Shown here in pieces: positions 47,592 through 55,757 of a stretch of DNA of 64,000 bases. This DNA is from Streptomyces sp. NL15-2K (GTDB lineage: Bacteria; Actinomycetota; Actinomycetes; Streptomycetales; Streptomycetaceae). A model generated the notes under the pieces. It had not been told where the DNA came from, searched no databases, and worked only from the letters and a program-made list of their open reading frames with translations. The position numbers were made by a program, and so were the translations under genes. The stretch spans positions 62,001-126,000 of the forward strand of contig NZ_CP130630.1 of NCBI RefSeq assembly GCF_030551255.1. The letters are read 5' to 3'. Numbering within the stretch: the stretch's first letter is position 1; each line of letters starts with the position of its first letter.

Positions 47592-50500
47592 TCAGGAAGC
47601 GGCCACCTGCGGGAGCGCGGCCGTGCGGATGCTCTCGGCGAGCGTCACCGGCGTGGGTGCCGCGAACAGATCCGCCAGTTTCAGTGTCACGCCGGTGCTC
47701 TGCTCGAGCCGCTGGAGCAACTGGGCACCCAGCAGCGAGTGCCCACCATGGGCGAAGAAGTTGGTTTCCGGACCGACGTCGTCCCGGTCGAGCAGCTCGC
47801 GCCACAGCTCCACGAGGTCCCGCACCGCGTCGTCGGCCACCTCTTCGGCGGCTGTTCCCGGCGTCCGCACCGCCGTACGTCCGCCCGCGGCCAGTGCCTC
47901 CAGCGCGACGTAATCGGTCTTCTCGTTGGCACTGACCGGCAGGGCGTCCAGGACGACGAAGTCCTGCGGCAGCGCGGCCCTCGGCAGTTCGGCCCGGGCG
48001 TAGGTCCACAGGTCGTCCGCCACGTCCCGCTCTTCGGTGGTCTCCACGAAGGCGACCAGGTGCGCGTCGGCGCTGCGGTCGCCGACCACGACCACCGCCG
48101 CCGCCCGGACCAGTGGATGTCCGAGCAGGATGGCTTCGACCTCACCCAGTTCGATGCGATTGCCGCGCAGCTTGACCTGCCGGTCCGCCCTGCCGAACAG
48201 CTCCAGCGTGCCGTCGGCCCGCCAACGCCCCAGGTCGCCGGTCCGGTAGTAGCGGCCGTGCACGGCGTGCACTCCGAAGCGCTCATCGGTCAGCTCAGGC
48301 CGGTTGTGGTAGCCCAGCGCGACGCCGGCACCGGCCACCCACAGTTCGCCGCGCACGCCCACGGGCAGCTCCCGGCCGTCGGGGGCGACCACCATGACCC
48401 GGGTGTTGCGGATCGGCACGCCGATGTCGAGCCGTTCCTCGGGCACGTGTGCGGCCTCGCGCAGGACCGACCAGGTGCACCAGGTGACGGTCTCGGTCGG
48501 CCCATAGGCGTGGTGCACCTCGCTGCCGGCCGCCAGCAACCGCCGTATCAGCTCCACCGGAACGGTCTCGCCGCCGGTCACGACACGGCGACCGGCGAGC
48601 AGGGGAGCGACATGGTCCAGCACCAGGCGCCAGGTGGTGGGCGTGGCCTGGAGGACGTCGGGCTCATATCGCTCGATGGTGTCGAGCAGCACCTGCCCGT
48701 CGACGCGCGCCTCGTCCGGGGCGATCGCGATGCGCCCTCCCGACCAGAGCGGGGTGTACAGCTCCAGGTTGGCCATGTCGAACGCGAACGTCGTCATCCA
48801 CAGCGTGACGTCGTGTGCGGTCGCGTTCAGCCGGACCGTGTAGTCGACGGCGATGTTGGCGATGCTGCGATGCGTGATCAGCGCGCCCTTCGGCTTGCCA
48901 CTGGTTCCCGAGGTGTAGATCAGGTAGGCGCACCCGGAAGCCTCCACCGGCGCGGTGAACTCACCGAGCGGCGTGTCCGAGGGCGCTTCGGGGATCGGGG
49001 TGAGTGCCAGCTTCGGGAGGTCCAGCTCGGCGGGTATCTCCAGGTCGCGGTCGGTGACCAGCGCTTTCGCGCACGAGTCGGCGAGGAGCTGGTGCACGCG
49101 CTGCGCGGGGTGTTCCGGATCGACCGGCAGGTAGGCGGCCCCGGCCAGCCATGTGCCGAGCGCCGTCGCGATCAGCTCCGGAGTGCGCGCCGCCGCGATC
49201 GCGACGATGTCACCGGGTCCCACTCCCCTGGCCACCAGGGCGTCACGCGCGGCCGTCGCACCGTCCCACAGCCTGCGGTACGTCACCGAGCGGTCCTGAT
49301 ACTGGACGGCCACCGCGTCGGGGGCGGAAGCGACCCGCGCGTGCAGCGCGGCGGGCAGCGTGTCCGGATGTACGTCGCCGTCGGTGTCGTTGGCCGCGTC
49401 GATCACCTTCCGGTCGGCGTCGCTCCACACCCGCAGGTCCCCGGTCGGCAGGTCGAGCGCCCCGGGGAGCGCTTCGAGCAGGGCCTCGTAACGCAGCAGC
49501 AGCGCCTCGGCGTCGTCGTGCGAGAGGTGGTCCGTGCAGTACCGGGCGATGACCCGGAGAGTGTCCGGCGCCGAGGCGACGAAGAACTCCAGGTCGAACT
49601 TGTTGAAGCCGTTCTCCACCAGGACCGACCGGGCGGGTACGCCACCGAGCACGAAGTCCGGCAGGCCCAGGCCCGGGAAGTAGTTGAACAGGTGGCGGTA
49701 CATGCGGTTCCGCCACGAGGAGCCGGCTCGCGGTACGAGATCCGGAACGCTGTCCACTGGTACGTCCAGGTGCGCGAGCGCGCCGAAGTAGACGTCCCGC
49801 ACCTTGAGCACCAGCGTCCGGAAACTCTCCCCGGGGTCGGCGAGCAAACGCAGCGGCAGCACGTTCGTGTGATGACCGACCGCACGCGGATCCTCACGCG
49901 GCCGCACGCTCACCGGGGAGCCCACGGTGATGTCGGGTCCGGCGCCGTGCGCGGCGAGCAGCACGTAGTAGGCCGTCAGCAGGACCACCGCCTCAGGTGC
50001 CCGGAGTTCCCCCTGCAGGCGCCGCACCGTGGACCGTGCCGTGTCCGACAGCACCCGCGTGATCTGGTCGCCGACCAGCGTGGTCTCCCCCGTGTCGGGA
50101 GTGCCGCACCACAGAGCCAGCCCGGACGGGTCGAAGCCGGTCATCCGGTCGCGCCAGAACTCCAGGCTCTCCGGTGTCGGTTCCGGCTCCGTGTACGGGG
50201 CGAGGCGCACGAGCAGTTCCGGCGGCACCGGCTCGCCGGCGACCAGGCGGTTGTAGGCCGCCACCAGTTCCTCGAGGATGCGGGTCGCGGAGATGATGTC
50301 GTAGACGAGGTGGTGGAAGGCGATGCAGAAGATGTCGCCGCCGGCCCGCCGGAACACCGCGCCGCGCAGCAGGGGCCGCCCGTCGAGCGGGAACCGCCGG
50401 TTGACGAACGGCCGCAGCCCGCGCTCCAGATCATCGGCGTCGGCGACGAAGGTCGTGGCTTCCTCGACCTCGACCACAAACCGATCGGACGGCAGCACGG

Positions 50501-50753
50501 TCTTCATCAGGTCGGCCCCGGTGGCGAAGTACACCGTGCGCAGCACCTCGTGACGGTTCACCACAACGGTCAGCGCGGCACGCAGCGCGTCGGCGTCCAG
50601 GGTGCCGTCGGCCTGGAACGCCAGCGAGAGGTTGTTGGGCGACGCGTCGGGGACCAGCCGCTCCAGCAGCCACATGGCCTCTTCCTTGCGCGTGGCCGCG
50701 GAAAGGTCACGCGGGGTGCCGAGTGCGGTTCCGGAATCGCTTGGAGAACTCAA
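47592..50753 (-). CDS. NRPS, C-A-T, amidates the polyketide
   Basis: 1053-residue single NRPS module. The C domain (about 15-440) has HHLVYD at 147-152. The A domain (about 470-950) has TSGTSGKPKG at 614-623 and NEKTDY with Lys945. The T domain has GGHSL, Ser1006. There is no E or TE domain. It should join an amino acid to the beta-ketoacyl chain from PKS4; release is left to the neighbouring Dieckmann cyclase. Specificity residues read by eye are D659 M660 L663 Q702 V725 G727 A749 T757 W758 K945, closest to remembered glycine codes (DILQLGLIWK). The acyltransferase/hydrolase pair at the left end would instead need serine. The start is a TTG, supported by GGGAGGG seven bases upstream; the next ATG would cut into the C domain. 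Confidence 0.94.
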   Translation of the reverse strand: MSSPSDSGTALGTPRDLSAATRKEEAMWLLERLVPDASPNNLSLAFQADGTLDADALRAALTVVVNRHEVLRTVYFATGADLMKTVLPSDRFVVEVEEATTFVADADDLERGLRPFVNRRFPLDGRPLLRGAVFRRAGGDIFCIAFHHLVYDIISATRILEELVAAYNRLVAGEPVPPELLVRLAPYTEPEPTPESLEFWRDRMTGFDPSGLALWCGTPDTGETTLVGDQITRVLSDTARSTVRRLQGELRAPEAVVLLTAYYVLLAAHGAGPDITVGSPVSVRPREDPRAVGHHTNVLPLRLLADPGESFRTLVLKVRDVYFGALAHLDVPVDSVPDLVPRAGSSWRNRMYRHLFNYFPGLGLPDFVLGGVPARSVLVENGFNKFDLEFFVASAPDTLRVIARYCTDHLSHDDAEALLLRYEALLEALPGALDLPTGDLRVWSDADRKVIDAANDTDGDVHPDTLPAALHARVASAPDAVAVQYQDRSVTYRRLWDGATAARDALVARGVGPGDIVAIAAARTPELIATALGTWLAGAAYLPVDPEHPAQRVHQLLADSCAKALVTDRDLEIPAELDLPKLALTPIPEAPSDTPLGEFTAPVEASGCAYLIYTSGTSGKPKGALITHRSIANIAVDYTVRLNATAHDVTLWMTTFAFDMANLELYTPLWSGGRIAIAPDEARVDGQVLLDTIERYEPDVLQATPTTWRLVLDHVAPLLAGRRVVTGGETVPVELIRRLLAAGSEVHHAYGPTETVTWCTWSVLREAAHVPEERLDIGVPIRNTRVMVVAPDGRELPVGVRGELWVAGAGVALGYHNRPELTDERFGVHAVHGRYYRTGDLGRWRADGTLELFGRADRQVKLRGNRIELGEVEAILLGHPLVRAAAVVVVGDRSADAHLVAFVETTEERDVADDLWTYARAELPRAALPQDFVVLDALPVSANEKTDYVALEALAAGGRTAVRTPGTAAEEVADDAVRDLVELWRELLDRDDVGPETNFFAHGGHSLLGAQLLQRLEQSTGVTLKLADLFAAPTPVTLAESIRTAALPQVAAS

Positions 50754-50957
50754 CGGATTTCCCTCCCAGTACGGTGACGAACCTGCCGTGACACCAGCAG
50801 CCTTTTCGGCGAAGGTACAAGGAAATGATGTCGACGCACGCCCGTGCCTTCTCGATGAGGGGCCGACTAGGGGTTCTCAGGGGTTTCTGGGAGCGGTCCG
50901 GCGGAATATCGTTCCGACAGCAGACCAGAATCCGTTGTACGGCTGAGGAGTTGCCGA
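50754..50957. promoter_or_regulatory. divergent promoter region, NRPS / Dieckmann cyclase
   Basis: 204 bp between two genes that act at the same step, so shared control makes sense. It contains the CTAGGGGT-N3-CAGGGGTT motif listed separately and the ribosome-binding sites of both genes. Confidence 0.6.
50867..50885 (+). promoter_or_regulatory. regulator-site candidate, copy 1
   Basis: CTAGGGGT, three bases, CAGGGGTT. The same 8+8 bases recur at 54811-54829 with only the three middle bases changed. It ends 72 bp before the Dieckmann-cyclase ATG, and the other copy ends 73 bp before the SARP start codon. Equal placement argues for one activator acting at both promoters. The binder could be the LAL regulator or the SARP. 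Confidence 0.65.
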
Positions 50958-51779
50958 ATGACCCCGTCCCGTGCGTGGACAACGTTGATGCCCGGTGACG
51001 CGTCGCCGGCGAAGGTGCTCGCTGTGGACTTCGACGCCACGGGCCGGGCAGAGGCCCGTTTCTCCGACCTCGCCCGCAACCTCAAGACGGATCACGGCTT
51101 CTGGGAAACCGTGCCACCGCCGCTGACCGGCGGGCCGGAGCCGACGGCGGCCGCCTACGTCGAGCGCTGGGCACGCCGGATCGAGGAGGAGCGGATCCAG
51201 GTGCGTGCCGTGTTCGGCTACTGCGCCGGGGCGGTCTACGCGGCAGCCCTCGCCGACCGCATCGGCGGCCGGCAGCGGACCGAGCCGCTGCTGGTGCTCT
51301 TCGACCCGGAACTGTCCGTGCCGCAGACCCTGGTCTGGCAGTTCTACAAGGTGGTCGGCCTGATGGCGGGGCAGCTCACCCAGGCCGAGACGGCCGCCGT
51401 GAGGGAAGCGGGCCGGCTGGCCCACGAGCGTCACGAGGACATCGTCGAACTGCAGGCCGAGCTGGTCGCGTTGGTACGCACGACGGGTGAGACCGCGCTC
51501 GCCGGGGCCGGTCTGGACGCGTCACGCCGTGCCGAACTCTTCGATGTCTTCGAGTCCTTCCTGCGCTTCCTCGCTCTGGCCGGTGAGTTGTCACCGCTCG
51601 AACGGTGGCGCTCGGCCGTGGCGTTCAGTTCGACCAGTCCCATGAGCGGGCTGCGGGGCATGCGCGCGGCCGGACAGGCCGTCACAGTGGCGCGCGAGAT
51701 CGAGGTGGATGTCGAACACGGCGGTCTGCTGGCCGACTCGGAGGTCGCCGCGACGGTCTCCGATCTGCTGGCCGGCTAG
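50958..51779 (+). CDS. Dieckmann cyclase, tetramate-forming (TrdC/NcmC/SlgL-like)
   Basis: 273-residue alpha/beta-hydrolase-like protein with a cysteine nucleophile. The elbow is GYCAG with Cys89, followed by FDPEL with Asp116 and VEHGG with His254. The spacing matches the Cys-Asp-His triad remembered for the TrdC/NcmC/SlgL/KirHI family, which releases beta-ketoacyl-aminoacyl thioesters as tetramic acids (or pyridones). GAGGAG precedes the ATG. It is divergent from the C-A-T NRPS that should make its substrate, and neither PKS4 nor the NRPS has a thioesterase domain, so this is the chain-release enzyme. An ordinary type II thioesterase is less likely, because those use Ser and have the FPHAGG motif, which is absent here. 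Confidence 0.87.
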   Translation: MTPSRAWTTLMPGDASPAKVLAVDFDATGRAEARFSDLARNLKTDHGFWETVPPPLTGGPEPTAAAYVERWARRIEEERIQVRAVFGYCAGAVYAAALADRIGGRQRTEPLLVLFDPELSVPQTLVWQFYKVVGLMAGQLTQAETAAVREAGRLAHERHEDIVELQAELVALVRTTGETALAGAGLDASRRAELFDVFESFLRFLALAGELSPLERWRSAVAFSSTSPMSGLRGMRAAGQAVTVAREIEVDVEHGGLLADSEVAATVSDLLAG

Positions 51780-51804
51780 GGCCCTTCCATCAGAAGGGCC
51801 CTAG
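51776..51804 (+). terminator. hairpin overlapping the Dieckmann-cyclase stop
   Basis: Perfect 12-bp stem (51776-51787 with 51793-51804) with loop CATCA; the stop codon is inside the left arm. There is no T-run. It may weaken read-through into the thioesterase 38 bp further on, or set the ratio of the two messages. Confidence 0.6.
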
Positions 51805-51841
51805 CCCACCGACACTCATCCGAAGGGGCAGGAACCGACGC

Positions 51842-52588
51842 ATGACGGAACCGAATTGGGTGCGCATTTTCCACCGGCGTCCGGAAGCGGTCTGCCGATT
51901 GGTGTGTTTCCCGCACGCCGGCGGGTCGGCGTCCTATTACTACGCGTTCTCCGAACTCCTCGGCCCGGACATCGAATTGCTCGCGATCCAGTACCCGGGA
52001 AGGCAGGACCGGTGCGCGGAGAAAACCGCCGGGAGCATCGCGGAACTCGCCGAGGCGATATGCGAAGCGCTCACCGGTGAACTCGACGGGCCATTCGCCT
52101 TCTTCGGCCACAGCATGGGCGCCGTCGCCGCATTCGAGGTGGCCAGACGATTCCAGCAGCGGACCCAACCGGCCCCAAGCCGGCTGTTCGCGTCGGGCTA
52201 CCCGGCGCCCTCACGGCTGCGCGGCGGTACCGTGCACCGGCGGGACGACGCGGGGCTCGTGGCCGAACTGCGCCTGCTCGGCGGCATCGATCCCCGGTGG
52301 CTGGACGACCCGGACCTGCTCGCCACCGTCCTCCCGCCGCTGCGCGCCGACTACCACGCGATCGAGACCCACCCCCGCACCGCCGAACAACTGCGGGGCA
52401 CGACCGTCACCATGTTCACCGGGGACGCCGATCCCCACACCACCTTGGAGGAAGGGCGGGCGTGGGCGGGCGCCACGACCGGCCCGTTCGAGTTCCACGT
52501 CTTCCGAGGCGGACACTTCTACCTCGACGACTGCCTGCCCCGACTCGCCCGGCACGTGACCGACAGCGTCGGCCGAAGCACCCGCTGA
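51842..52588 (+). CDS. type II thioesterase (second copy)
   Basis: 248-residue editing thioesterase. [14 protein letters not shown] at 21-34 forms the oxyanion region, FGHSMG holds Ser91, and GGHFYLDD near the C terminus holds the catalytic His. It follows the Dieckmann cyclase on the same strand and likely clears misprimed or blocked carrier proteins of the NRPS or PKS. It is clearly different in sequence from the thioesterase at 45085, so this is not a recent duplicate. The ATG was chosen because the family's conserved N terminus (xxWVRIFHRRP) begins just after it; the upstream match to a ribosome-binding site is modest. Its stop is eight bases from that of the convergent PLP-enzyme gene. 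Confidence 0.93.
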   Translation: MTEPNWVRIFHRRPEAVCRLVCFPHAGGSASYYYAFSELLGPDIELLAIQYPGRQDRCAEKTAGSIAELAEAICEALTGELDGPFAFFGHSMGAVAAFEVARRFQQRTQPAPSRLFASGYPAPSRLRGGTVHRRDDAGLVAELRLLGGIDPRWLDDPDLLATVLPPLRADYHAIETHPRTAEQLRGTTVTMFTGDADPHTTLEEGRAWAGATTGPFEFHVFRGGHFYLDDCLPRLARHVTDSVGRSTR

Positions 52589-52596
52589 CCGCTCGG

Positions 52597-53640
52597 TCAC
52601 CGGACCGGCGCGGGTTCCGGCCGGGCCCGGTACTCGGCCAGCAGCGCGGCCACCAGCGTGTGTTCCACGTTGCCACCGGAAAGCAGCACACCTATGTCGG
52701 TCAGGCGGCCACGGCTCGCGCGGGCGATCCGGAGAGCGGCGGCCAGTGCGGTCGCCGCGGCGGGTTCCACCAGCAGCCGCGCACCGGTCGCCACGGTGCA
52801 CAGCGCCTCCCGGATCTCGGATTCGGTCACCGTCTCCACCGTGCGCACCCGGTCCCGGACCAGCGAGAAGGGGAGCGCGCCGACCCGGTCGGGACGCAGT
52901 CCGTCGGCCAGCGTGGGTCCCACCGGCACCGTCACCGGCGCTCCCGCTCGCAGGGCCGCGCTCAGTGAGGGCACGGCGGCCGGCTCGGCGCCGATCACCT
53001 CGACGTCGGTACCGCGCGTGGCGAGACTGGCGCCGGCGACCGCGCTTCCACCGCCCACTGGCAGTACCACCGCGTCGAGCCGGCCTCCGGCCGCAGCGAC
53101 CTGGGCGAGCAACTCGGCCGTCGCCGTGCCCTGCCCGGCCACCACGTCCGGATCCTGATAGGGGTCGATCACGTCGAAGCCGCGCCGTACCCGGGTCTCC
53201 TCGGCCACCGCCACCCGCTCGGCCAGCAGGGAGCCGGCGAGCACGAGCTCGGCGCCGGCCGCGCGGATGCGGCGCTGTTTGGCGACGGGCGCGTCCGTCG
53301 GCAGTACGAGCACCGCCGGCAGTCCTCTGCCGACTGCGGCCAGCGCGACGGCGATCGCGTGATTGCCCGTGCTCTGCGCGACCACGCCGCGGCTGCCCGC
53401 GGCGGCCAGACGGTCCACGGCGAGCGCCGCGCCGCGTACCTTGAAGGACCCGCCACGCTGCAGATTCTCCGCCTTGAGCCACAGGCGGGCGCCCGCGAGA
53501 AAGTCCAGCTCCTCACTGCGCACGACCGGCGTGGTGAGCACTCTGTCTGTCAGCCCCCGCTGGGCCCGATCGATGTCGTCCGGGCTCATCTCCGGCAGAC
53601 GGGTGCGGCCGGACACGGCCTCCGTCCAGGTGTGTGACAT
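52597..53640 (-). CDS. PLP-dependent threonine/serine dehydratase-like enzyme
   Basis: 347-residue fold-type II PLP enzyme. The Schiff-base lysine is Lys67 in GGSFKVRGA, STGNHA follows, and the phosphate-binding glycine loop reads GGGSAV near residue 190 (usually GGGGL). There is no C-terminal regulatory ACT domain, as in catabolic dehydratases and serine racemases. It could make 2-oxobutyrate for propionyl/methylmalonyl extender supply, racemise or dehydrate the amino acid used by the NRPS, or act on another amino-acid precursor; the sequence does not decide. GGAGGAC precedes the ATG. Three heptads with an 11-bp period lie 50-78 bp upstream, so it looks co-regulated with the cluster. Confidence 0.87.
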   Translation of the reverse strand: MSHTWTEAVSGRTRLPEMSPDDIDRAQRGLTDRVLTTPVVRSEELDFLAGARLWLKAENLQRGGSFKVRGAALAVDRLAAAGSRGVVAQSTGNHAIAVALAAVGRGLPAVLVLPTDAPVAKQRRIRAAGAELVLAGSLLAERVAVAEETRVRRGFDVIDPYQDPDVVAGQGTATAELLAQVAAAGGRLDAVVLPVGGGSAVAGASLATRGTDVEVIGAEPAAVPSLSAALRAGAPVTVPVGPTLADGLRPDRVGALPFSLVRDRVRTVETVTESEIREALCTVATGARLLVEPAAATALAAALRIARASRGRLTDIGVLLSGGNVEHTLVAALLAEYRARPEPAPVR

Positions 53641-53689
53641 CGGCTTCGTCCTCCGGTCGGCGTCCTGTCCCAGGCATCCTCGACAGCGG

Positions 53690-53718
53690 GGCTAAGGCAC
53701 CTCTAACTCGTGCCTAAC
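53690..53718 (-). promoter_or_regulatory. SARP-type heptad repeat before the PLP-enzyme gene
   Basis: Read on the minus strand: GTTAGGC, four bases, GTTAGAG, four bases, CTTAGCC. Three direct heptads with 11-bp period is the classical layout of SARP (OmpR-like winged-helix) sites. It lies 50-78 bp before the ATG, where it could overlap the -35 region. Confidence 0.65.
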
Positions 53719-53745
53719 GTGGGGGCTTCGCCACCCCCTCGTGCC

Positions 53746-54756
53746 TCAACGCGGGCGCCTCGCCCGTTCGCCGGCGGCCCGGATCCAGGCGAAGGGCGGG
53801 CTGTGTTCCCCGTATGCGTCGAGGTACCGCCGCAGAGCGGCGCCGACGCCGGGGGCGGCGGGGCTGTTCCACGCGGCGGGCTCGGCGCCGACGGCGAAGA
53901 AGATCTCCACCAGGTCGGGCCACGGAACGGCGGCCGGTGTCCGGTGCAGGGCGATCCGCCGCTGTCCGGCCAGCCAGGTGCGCACCGCGGGGTGCCGGCC
54001 TGCGTCGTACCCGTCGACCACCAGGTGCAGCCGCTCCTGCTCGTGTGCTCCGGCTACGGACCTCAGGAAGCGGAGGAGCGCGTCGTCGCGGTGGCGCTCG
54101 GTGGCCGGCATTGTGGGCGCTGTTTCCAGGGCCGTGATCAGGGCGGCGGCACTGTGGCTCGTCTCGTCGTGTCTCCCGGCCGGGCCGAGACGTGAGCGCG
54201 CGTTGCCCTCCGGGGCCGGGATGCCTCCGGCCCCGTCCGTGCGGACCACCACGGCCTTCTCCGGCGGAGCGAGATACAGCCCCAGCACGTCGCGGGCTGT
54301 CTTCTCCAGCACTGGTTCGGTGGGAAAGTCGATTTCCCCGTGGCGCCACGGCTGGATCTGCCACTTGCGCCACACTTTGGCCACCGCCACGTTGGAGACG
54401 CCGAGTTCGGCCGCGAGCAGCCGGGACGACCAGCGCCTCGCACCGAGATCTTCCGGTGGACCTTGCAAGGTGCGCACCACGACCCGGACCTCGTCGACCG
54501 CGGCCGGGCGCCCGGAGCGGGGCCTGTCCCGCAACCCGGCCGTCCCGGACGAACGGTAACGGCCCCGCCAGGTGACGACGGTCTGCCGGGACACCCCGAG
54601 TCGTCGTGCGATCTCGGAGTTCGACAGCCCGTCGGCCGCCAGCAGGACGATCCGCGCCCGCGTCGCCAGCTCCGCGGCGACCGGGACCGAGGCCAGCCAG
54701 GCACGCAAGACGTCACGGTCCACGGCGGGAACGACCAGCGGCGCTGCGACAGGCAT
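53746..54756 (-). CDS. IS630-like DNA-binding protein with degenerate catalytic site
   Basis: 336-residue protein related to IS630/Tc1-mariner transposases. It starts with a homeodomain-like helix-turn-helix (SNSEIARRLGVSRQTVVTW, about 46-64) and a second one further on (LLAAELGVSNVAVAKVWRKW). The DDE core is altered: the usual VDEK is replaced by VVRTDGAGG, and the second Asp region reads LVVDGYDAGRHP where active enzymes have LDNY. The last acidic position survives in VEIFFA. No terminal inverted repeats or target duplication were seen. It sits between biosynthetic and regulatory genes. A domesticated DNA-binding protein or a decaying transposase are both possible. The start is uncertain, because no good ribosome-binding site precedes it. 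Confidence 0.7.
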   Translation of the reverse strand: MPVAAPLVVPAVDRDVLRAWLASVPVAAELATRARIVLLAADGLSNSEIARRLGVSRQTVVTWRGRYRSSGTAGLRDRPRSGRPAAVDEVRVVVRTLQGPPEDLGARRWSSRLLAAELGVSNVAVAKVWRKWQIQPWRHGEIDFPTEPVLEKTARDVLGLYLAPPEKAVVVRTDGAGGIPAPEGNARSRLGPAGRHDETSHSAAALITALETAPTMPATERHRDDALLRFLRSVAGAHEQERLHLVVDGYDAGRHPAVRTWLAGQRRIALHRTPAAVPWPDLVEIFFAVGAEPAAWNSPAAPGVGAALRRYLDAYGEHSPPFAWIRAAGERARRPR

Positions 54757-54810
54757 GCGTCATTGAACCGCGCAACCGAGCCCCTGTCCAAGCACTTTGT
54801 GCACAGGGTG

Positions 54811-54829
54811 CTAGGGGTAACCAGGGGTT
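54811..54829 (+). promoter_or_regulatory. regulator-site candidate, copy 2 (SARP promoter)
   Basis: CTAGGGGT, three bases, CAGGGGTT; ends 73 bp before the SARP start codon. It matches the copy at 50867-50885 at 16 of 16 fixed positions. It lies in the 146-bp gap between the IS630-like gene and the SARP gene. Confidence 0.65.
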
Positions 54830-54902
54830 ATCCCGGCTTCAGGGCGCGCTTAGTGTCAGCAGCATCGCACCGCTGATAGGACAGACGACAGGGGGCTTTG
54901 TG

Positions 54903-55709
54903 GTGTTGCAAAGCGATATTCTGCCGAAGCGCCGAGTCAGGTACGAAATTCTCGGTCCGCTGCGGATCTCCGTCGAGGAGCGCAGCGCGGCGATCAGCGC
55001 GCACAAGGTCGAGCTGCTGCTCGCGGTCCTGCTCATCCGCGCCGACCACATCGTCACCGCGGGGCAGTTGATCGACGAGCTCTGGGGAGGCCGGCCGCCG
55101 GGCCGGGCCACCGCCGGCCTGCACGTCTATGTCTCGGAACTGCGTAAATTCCTCGACCGGCAGAATATTTCCGACCGTCCGATCGAGACCTGTTCGCCCG
55201 GTTACCTGCTCCGGCAGGATTCCGCCGAGATCGATTTCCAGACTTTTCTGACACTTCTCCGGAGTGGTCGCAAAGCCGCCGCGGAATGCCGGAACGAAGA
55301 GGCAATTGATTTTCTGGAAAGAGCTCTTTCACTGTGGCGCGGCCCGGTTCTGGGCGGTTTCGCGGAGGGCCCCATCGTCAGCAACTTCATCACGTGGCTC
55401 AACGAGGAGCAAACCGAGTGCCTCGAACTGCTCGTCGAGTCACAGCTGCAGCTCGGCCGCCATCGGGAGGTGGTGGGGATGCTGTTCTCGCTCATCGCGG
55501 AGAGCCCGTTGCACGAGGCGTTCTATCGCCAGCTGATGCTCGCCCTGTACCGCTCGGAAAGAAAGGCCGACGCACTGCGCGTCTATCAGAAGGCGCGGGG
55601 AATTCTCAGTGACGAGTTGGGGCTTGACCCCTGCCGCACACTGCAATCCATGCAACGCTCAATACTCCTCGACGAGGAATCACTTCTGCACGCTTCCCTG
55701 TCCGCATGA
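54903..55709 (+). CDS. SARP-family pathway activator
   Basis: 268-residue Streptomyces antibiotic regulatory protein. The N-terminal winged helix (about 1-105; ILGPLRISVEER, then LLAVLLIRADHIVTAGQLIDELWG) binds direct repeats, and the bacterial transcription activation domain follows (about 110-255; EAFYRQLMLALYRSERKADA). There is no ATPase domain, so it is the short DnrI/ActII-4 type. Likely target sites are the TTAG-containing heptads in this cluster, clearest at the PLP-enzyme promoter. A GTG start was chosen because AGGGGG lies seven bases upstream; another GTG is three bases earlier. A hairpin terminator follows. Confidence 0.95.
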   Translation: MLQSDILPKRRVRYEILGPLRISVEERSAAISAHKVELLLAVLLIRADHIVTAGQLIDELWGGRPPGRATAGLHVYVSELRKFLDRQNISDRPIETCSPGYLLRQDSAEIDFQTFLTLLRSGRKAAAECRNEEAIDFLERALSLWRGPVLGGFAEGPIVSNFITWLNEEQTECLELLVESQLQLGRHREVVGMLFSLIAESPLHEAFYRQLMLALYRSERKADALRVYQKARGILSDELGLDPCRTLQSMQRSILLDEESLLHASLSA

Positions 55710-55722
55710 GACAGAGGCGCCC

Positions 55723-55757
55723 GAAGCGCCGCGGCCCTTGGAGGGCCGCGGCGCTTC
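55723..55757 (+). terminator. hairpin terminator after the SARP gene
   Basis: Perfect 16-bp GC-rich stem (55723-55738 with 55742-55757) and a three-base loop, 14 bp after the SARP stop. Confidence 0.85.

Noticed and set aside
53746..54756. Active IS630 insertion sequence
   Set aside because: No terminal inverted repeats or target duplication were seen and the first DDE motif is lost.
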